Assembly (NCBI GenBank): GCA_014156375.1
Contig: RQJH01000003.1
Span: 62,001-126,000 of the forward strand
Length of the DNA: 64,000 nt
Direction: 5' to 3'
DNA from: Enterobacteriaceae bacterium 89
GTDB lineage: Bacteria > Pseudomonadota > Gammaproteobacteria > Enterobacterales > Enterobacteriaceae
Shown: positions 18,066-26,850 of the stretch, piece by piece
Layout of the letters: each line of letters begins with the position of its first letter
Numbering within the stretch: position 1 is the first letter of the stretch
Notes under the pieces: generated by a model
What the model saw: the letters and a program-made list of their open reading frames with translations, nothing else
The model's database searches: none
Told to the model about the DNA's origin: nothing
Translations under genes and position numbers: made by a program

Positions 18066-18338
18066 ATGGAAATTCTGGAAGGTAACACCAGTTTTTACGT
18101 CAACGATGCCGAAGGAAACCGGGTGGCGGAGGTGGTTTTTGTTCCCACCGGCGAGCACCTGACCATCATTGAACACACCGACGTCGATGAAAGCCTGAAG
18201 GGCCAGGGCGTCGGCAAGCAGCTGGTCGCCAAAGTGGTGGAAAGAATGCGCCGGGAGAACCGCAAAATCATCCCGCTCTGCCCGTTCGCCAAACACGAGT
18301 TCGACACCACGCCGGAGTACGCGGATATCCGCGCCTGA
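18066..18338 (+). CDS. yjdJ: YjdJ GNAT-type N-acetyltransferase-like protein
   Basis: A 90-residue single-domain protein of the short GNAT subfamily (Gcn5-related N-acetyltransferase). The acetyl-CoA loop is visible as [19 protein letters not shown], followed by the typical [10 protein letters not shown] end. It forms a pair with yjdI. The substrate is unknown. A hairpin at 18349-18381 (CCGGGCTT and AAGCCCGG arms) follows but has no U-tract. Confidence 0.87.
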   Translation: MEILEGNTSFYVNDAEGNRVAEVVFVPTGEHLTIIEHTDVDESLKGQGVGKQLVAKVVERMRRENRKIIPLCPFAKHEFDTTPEYADIRA

Positions 18339-18381
18339 GTTAAATTTACCGGGCTTCGACTTTACGCAGGTCAAAGCCCGG

Positions 18382-18696
18382 CAGATAAACAGAACAGTTA
18401 TTTAATAAACGCGATTATTATAAGAAATCGCCTACCCTTGTCAGCACTCACCTTCAAATACAAACAGCCTAACCCGCCTTATTAAACAGACAATCTGAAA
18501 ATAGCCCTGACCATTATATAAACGGCATCCAGAATATTGACACAATAAATCTCAGCGGCGAAAATAGCGCCATCAGTGAAAGAAATCCTTATATCCATTG
18601 AGTCTTCCAATGTTTTTAACATTGGAAGTTAAATTTATTACCGTTCTCTTTTCACTTTTCTTTAAATCAATCTATATTAACTAAACAGGTACCACC
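18382..18696. other. Gene-free region upstream of hdeB
   Basis: About 315 AT-rich bases with no credible gene. It holds the control region of hdeB: a perfect dyad at 18604-18628 and a possible -10 TATATT at 18673-18678, which would give a very short leader. I found no convincing match to the GadE box. Confidence 0.55.
18604..18628. promoter_or_regulatory. Perfect 11-bp dyad upstream of hdeB
   Basis: CTTCCAATGTT-TTT-AACATTGGAAG lies 69 bases before the hdeB start. It could be an operator for a dimeric regulator, or a terminator-like hairpin that blocks upstream transcription. No U-tract follows, which favours the operator reading. Confidence 0.6.
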
Positions 18697-19026
18697 ATGA
18701 AATCTCGTTTTATTCGCTCAACCGCAGGGGCAGCAGCGCTGCTTCTTCTGTCTTGCTCTGCCTTTGCTTCCCAGACTACGACGGAAGAAATGACCTGCCA
18801 GGAATTTGTTAATCTTAACCCACGCGCCATGTTGCCGGTCGCCTGGTGGATGCTGCATGAAGAGACCATTTATAAAGGCGGTGATACCGTTTCGTTAAAT
18901 GAAACCGATCTCACTCAGGTACCGCAAATCCTCGATTTTTGCAAAGCGCATCCAGAGCAAAAGGTTTATTCATTTAAGGGCATCCATGCTGATAAAACGG
19001 CGAAGTTCCCTCTTCTTTTAAATTAA
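18697..19026 (+). CDS. hdeB: HdeB periplasmic acid-stress chaperone
   Basis: A 109-residue protein with a signal peptide (cleavage near SAFAS). The mature part follows E. coli HdeB closely: MTCQEFVNLNPRAMLPVAWW, MLHEETIYKGGDTVSLNETD, and LTQVPQILDFCKAHP. The two cysteines, C34 and C82, form the family's structural disulfide. At low pH HdeB changes from folded dimer to a client-binding form that stops periplasmic proteins from aggregating. In E. coli it follows hdeA; here hdeA is absent and hdeB stands alone before gadBC. Confidence 0.92.
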   Translation: MKSRFIRSTAGAAALLLLSCSAFASQTTTEEMTCQEFVNLNPRAMLPVAWWMLHEETIYKGGDTVSLNETDLTQVPQILDFCKAHPEQKVYSFKGIHADKTAKFPLLLN

Positions 19027-19043
19027 TTTTTAACAGAAAAGAA

Positions 19044-19076
19044 AAAGGCGAAAGATTTACTCTTTCGCCTTTTTTT
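19044..19076 (+). terminator. Terminator of hdeB
   Basis: AAAGGCGAAAG and CTTTCGCCTTT form a perfect 11-bp stem with a 7-base loop, followed by further T residues. Confidence 0.92.
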
Positions 19077-19191
19077 ATCCCCAAAAACTATCACCTAATC
19101 CTCTGCACTCTTCTTCCACTCACGCTTAACCTCCGTTGCCTTTCCCCCTCAGATATCGGACGCCCCGGCAACGCCATGTTCAACACCAACG

Positions 19192-19220
19192 AAAAAAGCC
19201 AGGCATCGCTGCCTGGCTTT
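19192..19220 (-). terminator. Terminator of gadBC
   Basis: AAAGCCAGGCA-TCGC-TGCCTGGCTTT, a perfect 11-bp stem. On the minus strand it ends in a T-run and lies 29 bases after the gadC stop. Confidence 0.88.
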
Positions 19221-19248
19221 AGTATCAAACGTTTCTGATTAATCGACG

Positions 19249-20787
19249 TTAGTTGAGCTTCTTCCCATCCACAAAAATGTGGTGCGGAGAACGAGCCCGC
19301 GGATGGATAAAGTGATGTCCTTCCGGGGCCGTGTGAGCCTTAACTGGCACCAGCACGGCGTTAGTCGTTGACCCTTTTTTGTTGTGCATGGCGTAAACCA
19401 CAAACGGGATCAGCGCGACCACGACGAAACAGCTCATCAGTAACCCGGTATAAATTTCATTGGCATCACCACCCGGCAGCCCTGATGGCGGCATAAAGGA
19501 GACGAAGAATGCCACCACCGAAGCTAACAGACCCGCGGAAGCCACCAGCACTTTCACTTTGTTACCGCCCGGGATCTGGAATGTCCGCTTGTTCTCAGGC
19601 TGCTTCAGTACCAGCTTCATATATCCCAGGAACAACAGGAAGTAGCTGCACAGGTAAATAACCACCGTCAGGGCCAGCGCGATAAGGAACGACATGTTAT
19701 TGCCGCCGCCGGTATTGGTCAGAACGATAAGGGCAATCGAGGTGATCAGCAGTTGGGAAATCACCAGCGCTACCGGCACACCATTTTTGTTCATACGGGC
19801 AAATCTTTTCGGCAGGATCCCTTTCTGCGCCGTCACCAACATCCCGCGGGACGGGCCGACAATCCAGGCCGCAATTTCCGCCAGGACGCCGAGCAGCAGC
19901 AGCGCCGCAATGATACGAACCGCCCACTCAAATCCAGGCCCAAACTGACCGACCAGAACCGTGAAGGTTTGCATCACACCAGCAGACAGGTTGATCTTGT
20001 CATGCGGGATCACCGCAGCGATAGACAGCCCGCCCACTGAGCTCAGGCAAATCGCTGCAAACATTAGCAGCAGAATAGCCAGCGGGTAATCACGCCCCGG
20101 CTTTTTCATCTCATTGACGTGGGTAGCGGAAGCTTCAACGCCCATGTAGCTCAGAATAAAGGCCACGAACACCACCAGCGTCCCGACGCTGTGGAAATCC
20201 GGGAAGAAGGTTTCGCTGTTCATTTTGATGGCCAGCGGTGCGCCGGAGTGCAGGTAATAAGCGGCCAGCGCCACCAGAATACCCGCAGGCAGCAGGATCC
20301 CAGCGAAGAAGCCAATCTTGGCGATACGCGCGGTATTCTTGGTGCCGCCAAGCTGAGTGAAAGCCAGTCCCCAGAGGATAATCAACGCGGCAACGGTTTT
20401 AATCAGAGGATCTTCATTCAGCGCAGGCCAGTTCAGAATATAAGAAAGTCCACCCAGCACAAAATAAAGCATCGGAATAAAGCCGACGGCTATCTGCAAA
20501 TAGCCAAATGAAATCGCAGCAAAGCCCCATTTTTCTCCCAGCGTTTTGGATACCCAGGTGAATACTCCGCCCTCTTCCCAACCGTCCACGGTTGCCATTT
20601 CAGCGGCACATAAACCGACCGGGACAAACCATAAAAGGCCACCTAACAGCAGAAAGAACACCAGCGAAAATCCTGATGTGGCAAAAGTAGGATATTCATA
20701 AACCGCCATTACCATCGAGGCAGTAATAGCAAAGAAGCCCATCAGCGTTAATGATTTCGCAGACGGAGTGGCCTGTGTAATAGCCAT
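19249..20787 (-). CDS. gadC: GadC glutamate:GABA antiporter
   Basis: A 512-residue APC-family transporter with about 12 hydrophobic segments, the same length as E. coli GadC (511). The N-terminus ([40 protein letters not shown]) is characteristic. The C-terminal tail carries several His residues ([26 protein letters not shown]), as in the pH-gated C-plug of E. coli GadC. It imports glutamate and exports GABA made by GadB, removing one cytoplasmic proton per cycle. It lies 92 bases after gadB on the same strand and ends at a terminator. Confidence 0.94.
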   Translation of the reverse strand: MAITQATPSAKSLTLMGFFAITASMVMAVYEYPTFATSGFSLVFFLLLGGLLWFVPVGLCAAEMATVDGWEEGGVFTWVSKTLGEKWGFAAISFGYLQIAVGFIPMLYFVLGGLSYILNWPALNEDPLIKTVAALIILWGLAFTQLGGTKNTARIAKIGFFAGILLPAGILVALAAYYLHSGAPLAIKMNSETFFPDFHSVGTLVVFVAFILSYMGVEASATHVNEMKKPGRDYPLAILLLMFAAICLSSVGGLSIAAVIPHDKINLSAGVMQTFTVLVGQFGPGFEWAVRIIAALLLLGVLAEIAAWIVGPSRGMLVTAQKGILPKRFARMNKNGVPVALVISQLLITSIALIVLTNTGGGNNMSFLIALALTVVIYLCSYFLLFLGYMKLVLKQPENKRTFQIPGGNKVKVLVASAGLLASVVAFFVSFMPPSGLPGGDANEIYTGLLMSCFVVVALIPFVVYAMHNKKGSTTNAVLVPVKAHTAPEGHHFIHPRARSPHHIFVDGKKLN

Positions 20788-20879
20788 AAAAACTCTCCTG
20801 ACAAAATAATATTATTTCGCCTGACATAAAAGAATGGATTCAGGAGCAGCCGCTGACTGCTCCAGGGAAAGAGACGGAA

Positions 20880-22274
20880 TTAAGCGTGGTTAAAGCCGCT
20901 GGCTTGTTTTTCGCAAACCTGGTTGATCATCGGGTGGCTGTTGAAGGAATCGAGCGCACGTTTAATATCTTCCAGCAGCAAAGAGCCCAGGTCGTAACTG
21001 ACACCATGACGCACCAGAATACGCTGAATCACCAGGTCTTCACGGTTCGACGGCATCGAATAAGCCGGGACCTGCCAGCCGCGAGATCGCAGCTTATCGG
21101 CGAGATCGTAAAGCGTATAACCGTTCAGCGCCGATGCATCTTTCAGCTTCCAGGCGAGTGCCGGGATCCCTTTGCTGCTGTCGCCATCGAACAGGATCTC
21201 AAAGGGTCCCATCTTGCCGATTTCCGCGGCAAGGTGTTGCGCCGTGGCGTAGCAGGCGTTGTGGATTTTCGCGTAACCCTCGCGGCCCAGACGCAGGAAG
21301 TTGTAATACTGAGCGACAATCTGGCCGCCGGGACGCGAGAAGTTCAGCGCAAACGTTGGCATGTTGCCTCCCAGGTAGTTAACGTTGAAGATTAACTCTT
21401 CCGGCAGATCGGCCGCTTCACGCCACACCACCCAGCCTGCTCCCAGCGGCGCCAGGCCAAATTTATGCCCGGAGGTATTGATAGATTTAACGCGTGGTAA
21501 ACGGAAATCCCATTCCAGATCGGGCGCACAGAACGGGGCGAGGAATCCACCGCTGGCACCGTCGATATGCATTGGAATATCCAGCCCGGTTTCGGCCTGC
21601 AGTTTATCCAGCGCATCACTGACCGCTTTGACCGGCTCATACTGGCAGGTAAAGGTCACACCCAATGTCGGCACCACGCCGATAGTATTTTCATCCACTC
21701 GCTTAAGCACTTCCTCCGCAGACATGATCAGACGATCGCCTTCCAGCGGGATCTCACGCAGCTCCACGTCGAAGTAACGGGCAAACTTGTGCCAGCAGAT
21801 TTGTACCGGCCCGCAGATAAGATTCGGCTTATCAGTAGAAAGGCCCTGCGCAGCACGCTTTTTACGCCACTGCCATTTCAGCGCCAGGCCGCCGAGCATC
21901 GCGGCTTCCGAAGAGCCAATGGTTGAACAACCGAGCGTCGTCTTAGCTTCCGGGGAATTCCACAGGTCAGCCAGCATGCGCACGCAGCGTGCTTCAATTT
22001 CTGCGGTCTGAGGATATTCATCTTTATCGATCATATTTTTATCAATCGACAAATCCATCAGCTGGCGAATTTCATCATCCACCCATGTCTGGCAGAATGT
22101 CGCCAGATTTTGACGTGAATTACCGTCCAGCATCAATTCATCACGAATGGCGCTAAACACATTACGCGCATTACGCTCTTGCTCCGGGAAATCAGTTTTT
22201 GGCATAGAAGATGCCAAATCTACTGAAGCATAAACATCATCGTTTTCATTATACGCAGTCATATTCTCGCTCAT
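20880..22274 (-). CDS. gadB: Glutamate decarboxylase (divergent GadB)
   Basis: A 464-residue PLP enzyme that converts glutamate to GABA and CO2. The PLP lysine is K271 in [12 protein letters not shown], and HIDGASGGF carries the Asp (D238) that binds the pyridine nitrogen. The penultimate residue is His (GFNHA), like His465 of E. coli GadB, which closes the active site at neutral pH. It differs from E. coli GadA/B: the N-terminus is shorter and different, and a stretch before CSTIGSSEA is shortened, so it is a separate branch of the family. It should be cytoplasmic and membrane-recruited under acid. Start ATG 22274 follows ACAGGTTAAT. Confidence 0.92.
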   Translation of the reverse strand: MSENMTAYNENDDVYASVDLASSMPKTDFPEQERNARNVFSAIRDELMLDGNSRQNLATFCQTWVDDEIRQLMDLSIDKNMIDKDEYPQTAEIEARCVRMLADLWNSPEAKTTLGCSTIGSSEAAMLGGLALKWQWRKKRAAQGLSTDKPNLICGPVQICWHKFARYFDVELREIPLEGDRLIMSAEEVLKRVDENTIGVVPTLGVTFTCQYEPVKAVSDALDKLQAETGLDIPMHIDGASGGFLAPFCAPDLEWDFRLPRVKSINTSGHKFGLAPLGAGWVVWREAADLPEELIFNVNYLGGNMPTFALNFSRPGGQIVAQYYNFLRLGREGYAKIHNACYATAQHLAAEIGKMGPFEILFDGDSSKGIPALAWKLKDASALNGYTLYDLADKLRSRGWQVPAYSMPSNREDLVIQRILVRHGVSYDLGSLLLEDIKRALDSFNSHPMINQVCEKQASGFNHA

Positions 22275-22477
22275 ATTTACTATTAACCTGTCAAAATTAA
22301 ATGTGTCGTTATTCCATTATGTTTAACGAAATAACCGGGGTGCGTATTTATCCGCAGACAAATACAGAAAGAGATTTATTTTCTAATGTGTGTCGCCACA
22401 CCGTGTCAGTGGGCTTATATTATGATGGGGTGAGCAGTAAAGATATCGGAGGGTACGAGCGGTAATAGTAGGTGATG

Positions 22478-22493
22478 GACTACACGCGTAGTC
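22478..22493. promoter_or_regulatory. Inverted repeat upstream of a small ORF
   Basis: GACTAC-ACGC-GTAGTC, perfect 6-bp arms, 22 bases before a small ORF with a strong ribosome site. It could be an operator or a leader hairpin. Confidence 0.45.
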
Positions 22494-22514
22494 TGTAGCC
22501 TAAAAAAGGAGAAC

Positions 22515-22586
22515 ATGAAAGTGCTAACCTGTTCACTATACTGGTTTTCTTTATGCTGCCTGCGTCATTGCGTTGAACGAAAATAA
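22515..22586 (+). CDS. Candidate 23-residue small hydrophobic protein
   Basis: ATG 22515 follows AAAAAAGGAGAAC, a near-ideal ribosome site. It encodes MKVLTCSLYWFSLCCLRHCV then ERK and stops at TAA 22584-22586. The peptide is hydrophobic with four cysteines and a basic end, like many small membrane proteins. It lies on the plus strand in the gap between the gadB start and the evgS end, where no other gene is. I do not recognise it. The ribosome site is the main evidence; conservation is unknown. Confidence 0.4.
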   Translation: MKVLTCSLYWFSLCCLRHCVERK

Positions 22587-22602
22587 TTGAATATTTTTTA
22601 AA

Positions 22603-25600
22603 CTATTTTGCTTTCATAAAATTCCTCATCGCCTGATTGAGAGCCTCTACTTCCTGCTTAACGGCACTTATGCCCTGTTCTGTCAGGGATTTATCGCTGT
22701 ATTCGGCCAGACTATTCTCAAGCTGACGAATCAGATATTGCAGTTTTTCCGCCCCTAAAATTTGCGCCGCCCCTTTGAGTTGATGAAGCTGATGGCGTTC
22801 ACCCTCAAGATCACCGGCCTGCCGCGCATTCAGAATCGCCACCATCCCTTTTTCATTTTCACGAAGTGCTATCTCCAGCAATTGGTGCATTAGCGCCTTA
22901 TCGCCAAGACTTCTGGCCTCCAGAGAAGGCATATCGATGAATTCGCCAAGCGGCATAGCCGATGACGAAACATTCAGTTCGCTGAATGCCGTTTTTAACT
23001 GAAACAGATTAACGGGTTTAAACAGGCACATATTCATGCCCGCTTGCAGGCAGCGCTGCTGCTCATCCGTCTGGGCGTTTGCCGTCAGTCCCCATATCAC
23101 GGTTTGTTGGTCCGTTTCGCGAATTCGTCTCGTCAGGGTGATGCCATCCATATTGGGCATATTGAGATCGGTAATCAGCAGGTCATAGTCATGCTGATGC
23201 ATCAGGTCGAGCGCCTGTACGCCATCCTCAGCTTCATCCACCTGATAGCCCAGCGCCAGAAGCTGTCGGCACAGCAGCAGCCGGTTGGCCGGGTGGTCAT
23301 CAGCAATAAGAATGCGCAGCGAAGCCGTGCTTTCTGCCGACAGCTGCGGCTCTTCAAAGACTGTCGCATTTTGCGTTGAGCCGTCCGTCACCACGCTGAC
23401 TTTAACGCGGGTCCCCTGACCCTCTTTACTGGTCAGAATGATGTCTCCAGCCATCCGTTCGATGATTTCACGGCATATCGTTAATCCCAGGCCCGAACCT
23501 GTGCGCTTCTTGCCTTCGCTGGCCTGGCTGAAAGGCCTGAACAGATGCTTTTGCTCCTCAGCGCCGATCCCTGTCCCGGTATCGCTCACCTGCAACATCA
23601 GCCGAACACGTCCGTCAGGCTCGGGCTGAGTACTCGCCTCAACGCTCACTTGCCCGTCCCGCGTAAACTTTATTGCGTTGCTCAGCAGGTTGTTCAAAAT
23701 CTGTCTGACGGCCTGCGGATCAAGCCACAGCGCCGTCTCGCTGGTTATCTGGCTGTTCACGGTGAGCTGAATATTCTTCTGCGTCGCCTGGCCGACAAAA
23801 TTAGCCACCGTGGTATCAATAATCGCCTGGGGAAAAACCCACTCCGGCAACAGCTCAAAGTGGCCTGATTCAATTTTTTCCATATCCAGCACATCGCCGA
23901 TAAGCCCGATTAATGACTGAGCGGTGGAATAAGCCAGCTGAACAGACTCTTTATCCTGTTCAGGGCTTTGGCGATGGGTCGCCAGCAGCTCGAGAAATCC
24001 CATTATCGCACTGACGGGAGTGCGAATTTCATGGCTCATGGTCGCCAGGAAAGTACTTTTGGCGCGGCTAGCCTCTATCGCTTTGTCTTTTTCCGTTTGC
24101 AGTGCTTTCATCAGAAAACGTGATTCTGTGACATCCTGCCAGCCGCACAACAGCATGGCCGGTTTGCCTTCCGGCATCCGACACAGCGTGAACCAGTGGA
24201 GGATCATTCTTTCCTCCTGGCCGTTGTTCAGCGTCAGCTGCTGCGTGACAACCTGGTCTGGCTCCAGTCCGGCCTGCAGCTGCTGTTGCACGGAAAGAAA
24301 CACCTCCGCCAGCGGGTTGCGGCGATCGAACAGCGAATAGGGCAACGCGGCACCGTATTCCGCAGTGAAAAATGTGCTCAGCGCCTTGTTATAACTTTCC
24401 AGCTCCCCTTCCGCTGTCACCACATACACCGGAACAGGAATGGAGTTGGACAGGGTCTGGCGAAAACCAAGCTGATACTCCAGTGCCGCCTGCGACTTTT
24501 TATTGCGCCGATTGGCGCGCAGCAGATTAGCCCCCCACAGCAGGCTGCTGAGCACCAGCAGCACGGACAGCCCGACCACCAGATAAAACGGGCGGTTGTA
24601 TAGATTCCAGGTGCCGAGTTTGACATCCGGCACTTTGATCCACTTCAGTGCGGTATTGTGGATGACATTCACCGGAATATTCGCCAACGCTTTATTTAAA
24701 ACGCTTTGCAACTCTGGCGACGAACGCGGCAGGGCAAAAGAGATTTGTGCGGCGGGCTCATCCGGAATTCGGTTGAAAACCAGCTGGTGAGGGTAAAAGT
24801 GATCGATAATAAATTCGGCCGCCAGCTGGGTTGAAATGACGGCATCCACTTCACCTTGCATGAGTTTACTTAGCGCCGTGCTGGAGTTCTCTGCCACTAC
24901 CCATACTGCATGCGGATACTGGCTTTTGAGTTTGTCACTCAGCGCGTGGTAGGCAGGAATGGCAATTTTTAACTTCGCGTCGCTCTTTTCAATGCCACCG
25001 GCTCGGGTGACCAGCACAAACGGCGTGGTAATAAAAGGTTGAGTAAATAAAAGTTCGTCTTCGCGCTCAGGGCTGTAGGTCACCGATGACAAAATATCCC
25101 AGCCTCCCTGACGAACCAGGTCTGCCATCTCACCGTTTGAGTTCGCCACCACCGGAACAAATTTCAGCCCGGTCTGCAGCTGGATCAGGTTAAGAATATC
25201 GCCGGTTAGCCCTCTGATTTCATGATTATCATCCAGCAGTGTGAAGGGTCCGTAATAAGGATTAACCAGCACCCGTAGCACCGGATGTTTTTCAACCCAG
25301 CGATCTTCTTTTGCCGTCAGTTTAAGCGGATGTGACAGGAAATTGAGATTGCGCATACCAATCCAGGCCTGGCTAATCTGGTCGTGAGTGGTCTCGCTAA
25401 TCGAGGTGATAAACGTGTTGATGATCCGCAGCAGAACCTGCTGGTTCTCCAGCACCACAAACTGGCTGGCAGCCTGCTGTTGATTCCAGAAGCGGGCCAT
25501 GTTCAGGGTGTAAAAGTAATCCCTGGAAATGATAAAACTGGCGGCCAGATTGCTACCAAGAAAATAATCATTCTCTTTGTTGGCCACGGAGGAAAGTGCC

Positions 25601-26184
25601 TGGTAATTATCCGGATAAATAGTCACTTTGGCCTGCGGAAAGGCACTGGCAATAATGTCATCCTGGGGCTGGTTTTGCGTCACGGCAATTTTTACCGCAC
25701 TATCCTGATCGCTCAGGGGCGTCATCAGTTCAGCGCTTCTGATCACCAGCGTCGGATAGCCACGCAGCAAGGGTAAAGTGGCAACAAACGGCGGCGAGAT
25801 CTTATCTCCGCTAAAAGAAGAGGTCAGCACAACATCGACCTCACCCGCCTGCAAGGCCTTAAACGCGCTGTCCTTACTGTCATAATGCTCAATGACGACA
25901 TTGATATTTAACGTTTTCTTCAGCAGCGACAAATAATCCGCGTTGATCCCCCGGTAATCGCCGCCCTGGTAGCTCAAGCTCAGCGGGGTGATTTCTTTTC
26001 CGTACACCGCGACCGTCAGCGTGCGTTTTTCGGCAAGCCATACTCTTTCATCTGCTGTCAGTGAAATGGCTGACTCTCTACTCTGGTTGCGACCCGATAA
26101 AGTAAGCACAGTCGGTCCCGCCGCCCATGCCGCAGCGGCATACAGAGAAAGAACCAGCAGCAGCCATTTTGCCATTCCGTTCAT
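22603..26184 (-). CDS. evgS: EvgS hybrid sensor histidine kinase
   Basis: A 1193-residue unorthodox sensor kinase (E. coli EvgS is 1197). Order: signal peptide, two periplasmic SBP3-type Venus-flytrap domains (about 45-280 and 295-525), a transmembrane segment (YLVVGLSVLLVLSSLLWGAN), a PAS region, a HisKA/HATPase core with phospho-His in FLATMSHEIRTPVSAIMGF, a receiver with DLLITDLNMPNMDG and a terminal HPt domain with HQLHQLKGAAQ. It senses mild acid and other signals and passes phosphate His-Asp-His-Asp to EvgA. It lies 4 bases after evgA. In E. coli the pathway switches on gad, hde and efflux genes, all encoded next to it here. Confidence 0.95.
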   Translation of the reverse strand: MNGMAKWLLLVLSLYAAAAWAAGPTVLTLSGRNQSRESAISLTADERVWLAEKRTLTVAVYGKEITPLSLSYQGGDYRGINADYLSLLKKTLNINVVIEHYDSKDSAFKALQAGEVDVVLTSSFSGDKISPPFVATLPLLRGYPTLVIRSAELMTPLSDQDSAVKIAVTQNQPQDDIIASAFPQAKVTIYPDNYQALSSVANKENDYFLGSNLAASFIISRDYFYTLNMARFWNQQQAASQFVVLENQQVLLRIINTFITSISETTHDQISQAWIGMRNLNFLSHPLKLTAKEDRWVEKHPVLRVLVNPYYGPFTLLDDNHEIRGLTGDILNLIQLQTGLKFVPVVANSNGEMADLVRQGGWDILSSVTYSPEREDELLFTQPFITTPFVLVTRAGGIEKSDAKLKIAIPAYHALSDKLKSQYPHAVWVVAENSSTALSKLMQGEVDAVISTQLAAEFIIDHFYPHQLVFNRIPDEPAAQISFALPRSSPELQSVLNKALANIPVNVIHNTALKWIKVPDVKLGTWNLYNRPFYLVVGLSVLLVLSSLLWGANLLRANRRNKKSQAALEYQLGFRQTLSNSIPVPVYVVTAEGELESYNKALSTFFTAEYGAALPYSLFDRRNPLAEVFLSVQQQLQAGLEPDQVVTQQLTLNNGQEERMILHWFTLCRMPEGKPAMLLCGWQDVTESRFLMKALQTEKDKAIEASRAKSTFLATMSHEIRTPVSAIMGFLELLATHRQSPEQDKESVQLAYSTAQSLIGLIGDVLDMEKIESGHFELLPEWVFPQAIIDTTVANFVGQATQKNIQLTVNSQITSETALWLDPQAVRQILNNLLSNAIKFTRDGQVSVEASTQPEPDGRVRLMLQVSDTGTGIGAEEQKHLFRPFSQASEGKKRTGSGLGLTICREIIERMAGDIILTSKEGQGTRVKVSVVTDGSTQNATVFEEPQLSAESTASLRILIADDHPANRLLLCRQLLALGYQVDEAEDGVQALDLMHQHDYDLLITDLNMPNMDGITLTRRIRETDQQTVIWGLTANAQTDEQQRCLQAGMNMCLFKPVNLFQLKTAFSELNVSSSAMPLGEFIDMPSLEARSLGDKALMHQLLEIALRENEKGMVAILNARQAGDLEGERHQLHQLKGAAQILGAEKLQYLIRQLENSLAEYSDKSLTEQGISAVKQEVEALNQAMRNFMKAK

Positions 26185-26188
26185 ACTG

Positions 26189-26812
26189 TCAGCCTATTTT
26201 GCTGCGGTTGGCGAAGGTATATAAATCCAGCAGGGTTTTGCACTCTAATTTTTCGAACAGGCGGCTTTTATAGGTGCTCACGGTCTTGACGCTAATATTC
26301 ATCTCCGAGGCAATTTTGTTATTGTCCGATCCTTGTAAAATCGCCCGCATGACTTTCACCTCCTGACTCGATAACGACTGTAGTTTTTGTTCGTCAGAGG
26401 TCAACGCGCCCGCATGGGAATTTAAATCAAACGGAAAATAGCTGTAGCCTTTACTGGCCGCCCGGATGGCATCAATGATGTTATCCATACCTTCTTTCTT
26501 ACTGATAAACCCGTTTGCTCCCACATCGGCACTGCGCTTGCCATAAAATTGCTGATTCTTCGCCGAGACCACGATAATGATGCTGCGGAAATTCTGCGCC
26601 CGCAGCATCTCCACGACCTCGACCCCGCTGATACCAGGAATATCCACATCGACTATCACCACGTCCGGTTTGTGCTGCGTAACCAGTGCGAGCGCATCAC
26701 CGCCGTCTCCTGCTTCGGCGACAACCTTGATGCCCTCCGACTCCAGCAGCGCCCTGATAGCCACACAGGCCAGCGGATGATCGTCAATAATGACAGCCGT
26801 TAAGGTATTCAT
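26189..26812 (-). CDS. evgA: EvgA response regulator
   Basis: A 207-residue NarL-type regulator (E. coli EvgA 204). The receiver domain has the acidic pair IIDDH and phospho-acceptor D55 in VIVDVDIPG. The LuxR-type HTH is at residues about 145-200 (LSSQEVKVMRAILQGSDNNK, IASEMNISVKTVSTYKSRLF). It is phosphorylated by EvgS and activates acid-resistance and multidrug-efflux genes. The start lies 38 bases after the stop of the outer-membrane efflux gene, so evgAS could be read from the efflux operon as well as from its own promoter. Confidence 0.95.
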   Translation of the reverse strand: MNTLTAVIIDDHPLACVAIRALLESEGIKVVAEAGDGGDALALVTQHKPDVVIVDVDIPGISGVEVVEMLRAQNFRSIIIVVSAKNQQFYGKRSADVGANGFISKKEGMDNIIDAIRAASKGYSYFPFDLNSHAGALTSDEQKLQSLSSQEVKVMRAILQGSDNNKIASEMNISVKTVSTYKSRLFEKLECKTLLDLYTFANRSKIG

Positions 26813-26850
26813 TTCAGATGCTTCCCTTGTTGTCGCTTAAGCCCAATACA

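Noticed and set aside
20119-21926. Long plus-strand frames opposite gadC and gadB
   Set aside because: They are shadows created by codon bias in the real genes; no ribosome sites or family features.
22275-22514. GadE-box in the gadB upstream region
   Set aside because: Only a weak AT-rich resemblance (TTAGAAAATAAATC on the minus strand); not good enough to report.
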